From the NCBI GenBank assembly GCA_964585575.1, contig CAZPEM010000133.1:1-8936 (forward strand): a stretch of 8,936 bases of DNA. Reading direction: 5' to 3'. Made by a program: the position numbers and the translations under genes. Position 1 is the first letter of the stretch. Each line of letters opens with the position of its first letter. Below, one piece after another: positions 6,043 to 8,936 of this stretch. The notes beneath the pieces are model-generated. The model was not told the origin of the DNA, searched no databases, and was given only the letters and a program-made list of their open reading frames with translations. The stretch is from UBA4655 sp964585575 (GTDB lineage: Bacteria > Planctomycetota > Planctomycetia > Pirellulales > UBA1268).

Positions 6043-7656
6043 ATGGTGAACCTGCTCGCCGAGATCTGGCGCGAAGCGTCGCTGCATCTCGACATCGGCA
6101 CGTCGATCAGGGCGATCGGCGAACTCGTCGCCACCAGGATGCCCATCGATAGGGTCGATGTGTATCGCATCGATGCGGGCCGCCGATCGCTCGAGCGGGT
6201 CGCCTCGTACGCAACGTCCGCCCAGACAATATCCGCCCAGCCAGCGGAGGCCGGTGCGACCGTGACCGAGATCTCGCCTCGAGCCTGGAAGAGGCTCGAG
6301 GCATGGCTCGGTCGGCGAGAGGTCGCCGCCGCGATCGACGTGCTCGACGAGGAGTGGACAGGCATCCTCGTTCCCGCAACGCTCGCCCGCCGCGGCATGA
6401 TCGGACCGCTCGCGTCACGTTCATCGGTCCTCGGCGCGATCGTCGTCGTCTCGCAGGCCGGGAACGAGTTCAACGCCGAGCACCGCGGGCTCTTCGAACA
6501 GATCCTCGAGCCCTGTGCCGCGGCGCTCGAAAACGACCAGCGACTGCACAAGCTCGAAAGCCTTCGCGAGGCGGCGGAAGCCGATCGGGAGTCGCTCCTG
6601 ACGCGGCTCGGACGACAGTCGCTCAGCGAAGACGTGGTCGGCGGCCAGACCGGACTGAAGCACGTCATGGAGCGGGTCGAGCTCGTCGCCACCTCCGACG
6701 TGCCCGTGCTCATCCTCGGCGACACCGGCACGGGCAAGGAGGTCGTCTCGCGGGCGATCCACGCGCGTTCGAGGCAGGCCGGCGGACCATTCATCCGCGT
6801 CAACTGCGGCGCGATCCCGCCAGAGCTCGTCGACTCGCAGCTCTTCGGCCACGAGAAGGGGAGCTTCACCGGCGCTTCCGAGCAGCACCACGGCTGGTTC
6901 GAGCGGGCCAACGGCGGCACGCTCTTCCTCGACGAGATCGGTGAACTGCCGCTGCCGGCCCAGGTCCGCCTTCTCCGCGTGCTCCAGGACCACCAGATCG
7001 AACGCGTGGGAGGGAAGTCGCCGATCCACGTCGAGGTGCGGATCGTGGCGGCCACGCACCGTGATCTCGCGCAGATGGTCAAGGACCGGACGTTTCGGGA
7101 GGATCTCTGGTATCGCATCAACATCTTTCCGATCCTCCTGCCGACGCTCCGGGAGCGGATCGAGGACATCCCGGCCCTCGTGCGGCACTTCGCCCACAAG
7201 GCCGCGACCCGTTTCGGGCTGCCGGTCGCCGAGCCGACGGCCGCCGACCTCGCGGCGCTCTCCGACTACCACTGGCCCGGCAACATCCGCGAGCTGGGGG
7301 CCGTCATCGACCGGGCCGTCATCCTCGGCAAGGGAAGGAGGCTCGACGTGACGACGGCGCTCGGCTTCAGCCGGCCGACGATTCCGGCGCCGGCGCCGGC
7401 CGGCGCCACGATGTACGAGGTGATCCCCGAATCGCCCGATCCACCGAGCCCCGCTCCTGCGGCCGACTCGAGCCTGCCGGCCATCATTCTCCCGCTCAAT
7501 GCCGCCATGCGGCAGCACATCGAACGGGCTCTCCTGGCCACCCGCGGACGGATCGAGGGCAGGCGGGGCGCCGCGGCGATCCTCCAGATCAACCCGCACA
7601 CGCTCCGCGCCCGGATGCGGAAGCTCGGCATCGACGCCGGCCGATTCCGCGAGTGA
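6043..7656 (+). CDS. sigma-54-dependent transcriptional activator, GAF-AAA+-Fis (FhlA-like)
   Basis: A 537-residue bacterial enhancer-binding protein. Residues about 1-165 form a GAF-like sensor beginning LHLDIGTSIRAIGELVATRMPIDRV, followed by a helical linker (165-190). The AAA+ domain (195-430) has Walker A GDTGTGKE at 226-233, the sigma-54 contact loop GSFTGA at 273-278 (a variant of GAFTGA), Walker B LFLDEIGEL at 294-302, Arg residues in FREDLWYRIN at 351-360 and WPGNIREL at 411-418. A Pro/Ala-rich linker (446-480), encoded partly by a CCGGCG-rich tract, leads to a Fis-type helix-turn-helix at about 486-533, ending INPHTLRARMRKLGI. There is no receiver domain, so it likely senses a small molecule rather than a phosphorelay. 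The signal is not identifiable. Flanking sulfate and cysteine genes and the sigma-54 promoters suggest sulfur control. The ATG lacks a ribosome-binding site. Confidence 0.93.
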   Translation: MVNLLAEIWREASLHLDIGTSIRAIGELVATRMPIDRVDVYRIDAGRRSLERVASYATSAQTISAQPAEAGATVTEISPRAWKRLEAWLGRREVAAAIDVLDEEWTGILVPATLARRGMIGPLASRSSVLGAIVVVSQAGNEFNAEHRGLFEQILEPCAAALENDQRLHKLESLREAAEADRESLLTRLGRQSLSEDVVGGQTGLKHVMERVELVATSDVPVLILGDTGTGKEVVSRAIHARSRQAGGPFIRVNCGAIPPELVDSQLFGHEKGSFTGASEQHHGWFERANGGTLFLDEIGELPLPAQVRLLRVLQDHQIERVGGKSPIHVEVRIVAATHRDLAQMVKDRTFREDLWYRINIFPILLPTLRERIEDIPALVRHFAHKAATRFGLPVAEPTAADLAALSDYHWPGNIRELGAVIDRAVILGKGRRLDVTTALGFSRPTIPAPAPAGATMYEVIPESPDPPSPAPAADSSLPAIILPLNAAMRQHIERALLATRGRIEGRRGAAAILQINPHTLRARMRKLGIDAGRFRE

Positions 7657-7792
7657 GGGCCGATCGAGGACCTCGACGGGCGGGGGACTTTTCAAATCCT
7701 GGCGGACCGTATAGCCTGCGGAGACTTTGACGGCCGCTTGGATCATGTCCGATGCGACCGCCATGGAACACGGCGACGGGCCGTGGAAGGTG

Positions 7793-7806
7793 CGAAATAC
7801 ATTTCG
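7793..7806. promoter_or_regulatory. short palindrome in the leader upstream of cysK, possible operator
   Basis: CGAAAT-AC-ATTTCG is a perfect 6-bp inverted repeat around two bases, in the 212-base gap between the activator gene and cysK, 63 bases before the cysK start. Eight bases of it on the minus strand, TGTATTTC, recur at 5486-5493, some 127 bases upstream of the sigma-54 promoter of the sulfate operon. The gap contains no sigma-54 match with correct spacing and no convincing sigma-70 promoter. The functional assignment is weak. Confidence 0.3.
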
Positions 7807-7868
7807 TGCGCTGCTGACCGGACGCACTGGAGGCACGCCTTGACCGCGAACGCGGAAAGGATGCCTCG

Positions 7869-8792
7869 ATGCCAATTTTCGACGACAACGCCGACACGAT
7901 CGGCAAGACGCCGCTCGTCCGGATCAACAGGCTGACCAGCGGGCTCGACGTCCGCCTGCTCGCCAAGATCGAGGGGCGTAATCCGGCCTACAGCGTGAAG
8001 TGCCGCATCGGCGCCGCGATGATCTGGGACGCCGAGCGGGACGGCCTGCTCAAGCCGGGCGGCCACGTGCTCGAGCCAACGAGCGGCAACACCGGGATCG
8101 CCCTGGCGTTCGTCTGCGCCGCCAAGGGCTATCCGCTCACGCTCGTGATGCCCGAGTCGATGTCGCTCGAACGGCGGGCGCTCCTGAAGGGGCTCGGCGC
8201 CGAGCTCGTCCTCACACCTGCCGCGGAGGGGATGCGGGGGGCGGTCCGCAAGGCGGAGGAGATGGCGCAGGATCCCAAGTACTTCATGCCGCAGCAGTTC
8301 AAGAATCCGGCCAATCCCGCGATCCACTATCGCACGACCGGCCCCGAGATCTGGAACGACACCGAAGGGAAGATCGACGTGCTCGTGGCCGGCGTCGGCA
8401 CCGGCGGCACGATCACGGGTGTCTCCCGGTTCCTCAAGCATGCCCAGGGACAGAAGCTCTGGAGCGTGGCCGTGGAGCCGGCCTCCAGCCCGATCCTCTC
8501 CGGCGGCCAGCCGGGGCCGCACAAGATCCAGGGAATCGGCGCGGGGTTCATCCCCGACGTGCTCGACCAGTCGGTCATCGACGAGGTTCTCACCGTGACC
8601 AACGACGAGGCGTTCGCGGTGGCCCGCAGGCTCGCGAAGGAGGAGGGGATCCTCTGCGGCATCAGCTGCGGCGCCGCGATGCACGCGGCGCTGCGGGTGG
8701 CCGCGAGGCCGGAATCGCAGGGCAAGACGATCGTCGTCGTGCTGCCCGACTCGGGCGAAAGGTATCTCTCGACCGGCATCTACGAATCCTGA
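7869..8792 (+). CDS. cysK: cysteine synthase A (O-acetylserine sulfhydrylase), enterobacterial type
   Basis: A 307-residue PLP enzyme that makes L-cysteine and acetate from O-acetylserine and sulfide, the last step of sulfate assimilation. The PLP-forming Lys44 lies in NPAYSVKCRIG. The substrate loop TSGNTG is at 71-76, the phosphate-binding loop GVGTGGT at 175-181, KIQGIGAGFIP at 219-229 and PDSGERYLST at 293-302. SVKCRIG, the IFDDNADTIGKTPLVR opening and ERRALLKGLGAELVLT follow the E. coli CysK pattern, not the SVKDR pattern of the remnant at 5903-5515. ISCGAA at 265-270 replaces the more usual ISSGAA in the segment near the PLP ring nitrogen. The protein is slightly short at the C-terminus (E. 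coli has about 323 residues). AAAGGA at 7856-7861 supports the start. A shell-protein gene begins 65 bases downstream, with no terminator in between. Confidence 0.95.
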   Translation: MPIFDDNADTIGKTPLVRINRLTSGLDVRLLAKIEGRNPAYSVKCRIGAAMIWDAERDGLLKPGGHVLEPTSGNTGIALAFVCAAKGYPLTLVMPESMSLERRALLKGLGAELVLTPAAEGMRGAVRKAEEMAQDPKYFMPQQFKNPANPAIHYRTTGPEIWNDTEGKIDVLVAGVGTGGTITGVSRFLKHAQGQKLWSVAVEPASSPILSGGQPGPHKIQGIGAGFIPDVLDQSVIDEVLTVTNDEAFAVARRLAKEEGILCGISCGAAMHAALRVAARPESQGKTIVVVLPDSGERYLSTGIYES

Positions 8793-8857
8793 GTGCCATC
8801 CCCGGCATTCCGCACGGGATCCAACCACGCAAGACCAGCAGCCAGGTAATGGAAGCC

Positions 8858-8936
8858 ATGTCGGACAACCTTCTCCAGCGAAGCGTGACGACCGCGGTCG
8901 CGAGGAACCTCGCGACCACGACGAAGACATCTCCGA
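8858..8936 (+). CDS. family 2A encapsulin shell protein (SrpI-like), N-terminus only (runs off the right edge)
   Basis: Only 26 residues are visible, or 29 if translation begins at the in-frame ATG at 8849. They include AVARNLATTTKTSP, which closely resembles the conserved N-terminal arm of family 2A encapsulins, where AAR-(Q/N)-LATTTKT-x-PQ precedes the HK97-fold shell domain. In that family, SrpI of Synechococcus elongatus is induced by sulfur starvation and its shell holds a cysteine desulfurase. The position right after cysK, in the same direction, fits a sulfur-storage or sulfur-mobilising compartment. The shell fold itself, and any cargo gene, lie beyond the window, so the call rests on one short motif plus context. 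The start is uncertain: a weak GGA at 8851-8853 or AGG at 8844-8846 could serve the ATG at 8858. Confidence 0.65.
   Translation, partial: MSDNLLQRSVTTAVARNLATTTKTSP

Noticed and set aside
7384..7407. CCGGCG-rich tandem tract as a repeat element
   Set aside because: It encodes the Pro/Ala linker between the AAA+ domain and the helix-turn-helix of the activator, which explains it.
7700..7715. Possible sigma-54 promoter upstream of cysK (TGGCGGACCGTATAGC)
   Set aside because: GG and GC are 11 bases apart instead of 10 and the rest of the match is poor; no other GG-N10-GC in this gap has supporting bases.
6421..7875. Minus-strand open frame of 484 codons
   Set aside because: Antisense shadow of the sigma-54 activator, whose AAA+ and helix-turn-helix motifs are unambiguous.
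7995..8010. SVKCR in the intact CysK as a damaging Asp-to-Cys change beside the PLP lysine
   Set aside because: Active enterobacterial CysK carries the same SVKCRIG sequence, so this marks the lineage and does not suggest inactivation.
7743..8930. Minus-strand open frame of 395 codons
   Set aside because: Antisense to cysK, which has complete catalytic motifs, a ribosome-binding site and normal length. No recognisable domain in the antisense product.

Overview
The window is high-GC bacterial DNA that most resembles a planctomycete. The main evidence is the start of a prepilin-like protein of the planctomycete DUF1559 type at the left edge, next to a small membrane-anchored protein of a kind often found beside such genes. 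Almost every recognisable gene in between belongs to sulfur assimilation.

Layout. Minus strand, read right to left: a broken cysteine synthase gene (5903-5515), then a sulfate ABC transporter operon: periplasmic lipoprotein (5291-4167), two permeases cysT (4146-3211) and cysW (3173-2262), and the ATPase cysA (2265-1192). A small YezD/DUF2292 protein (1173-943) closes the operon. A membrane-anchored protein of unknown role (830-189) and the truncated DUF1559 gene (116-1) follow. Plus strand, read left to right: a GAF-AAA+-Fis sigma-54 activator (6043-7656), an intact cysteine synthase A (7869-8792), and at the right edge the first residues of what looks like a family 2A encapsulin shell protein (from 8858).

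Regulation is the most informative part. The sulfate operon is preceded by an exact match to the sigma-54 promoter consensus (5359-5344, minus). A second good sigma-54 match (5928-5913, minus) precedes the broken cysK. The activator gene has a plausible sigma-70 promoter bracketed by a perfect 12-bp inverted repeat (5966-5977 / 6014-6025). The same repeat sits at enhancer distance from the second sigma-54 promoter. I infer that the activator senses sulfur or cysteine status, switches on sulfate import with sigma-54, and controls its own gene. This is not demonstrated by sequence alone.

Taken together the window reads as one sulfur-supply locus: sulfate import, cysteine synthesis, a dedicated sigma-54 regulator, and probably an encapsulin compartment of the type known elsewhere to hold a cysteine desulfurase. 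An older, SVKDR-type cysK has decayed while an enterobacterial-type (SVKCR) cysK sits intact on the other side of the regulator. No RNA genes, CRISPR arrays, insertion sequences or convincing terminators were seen.
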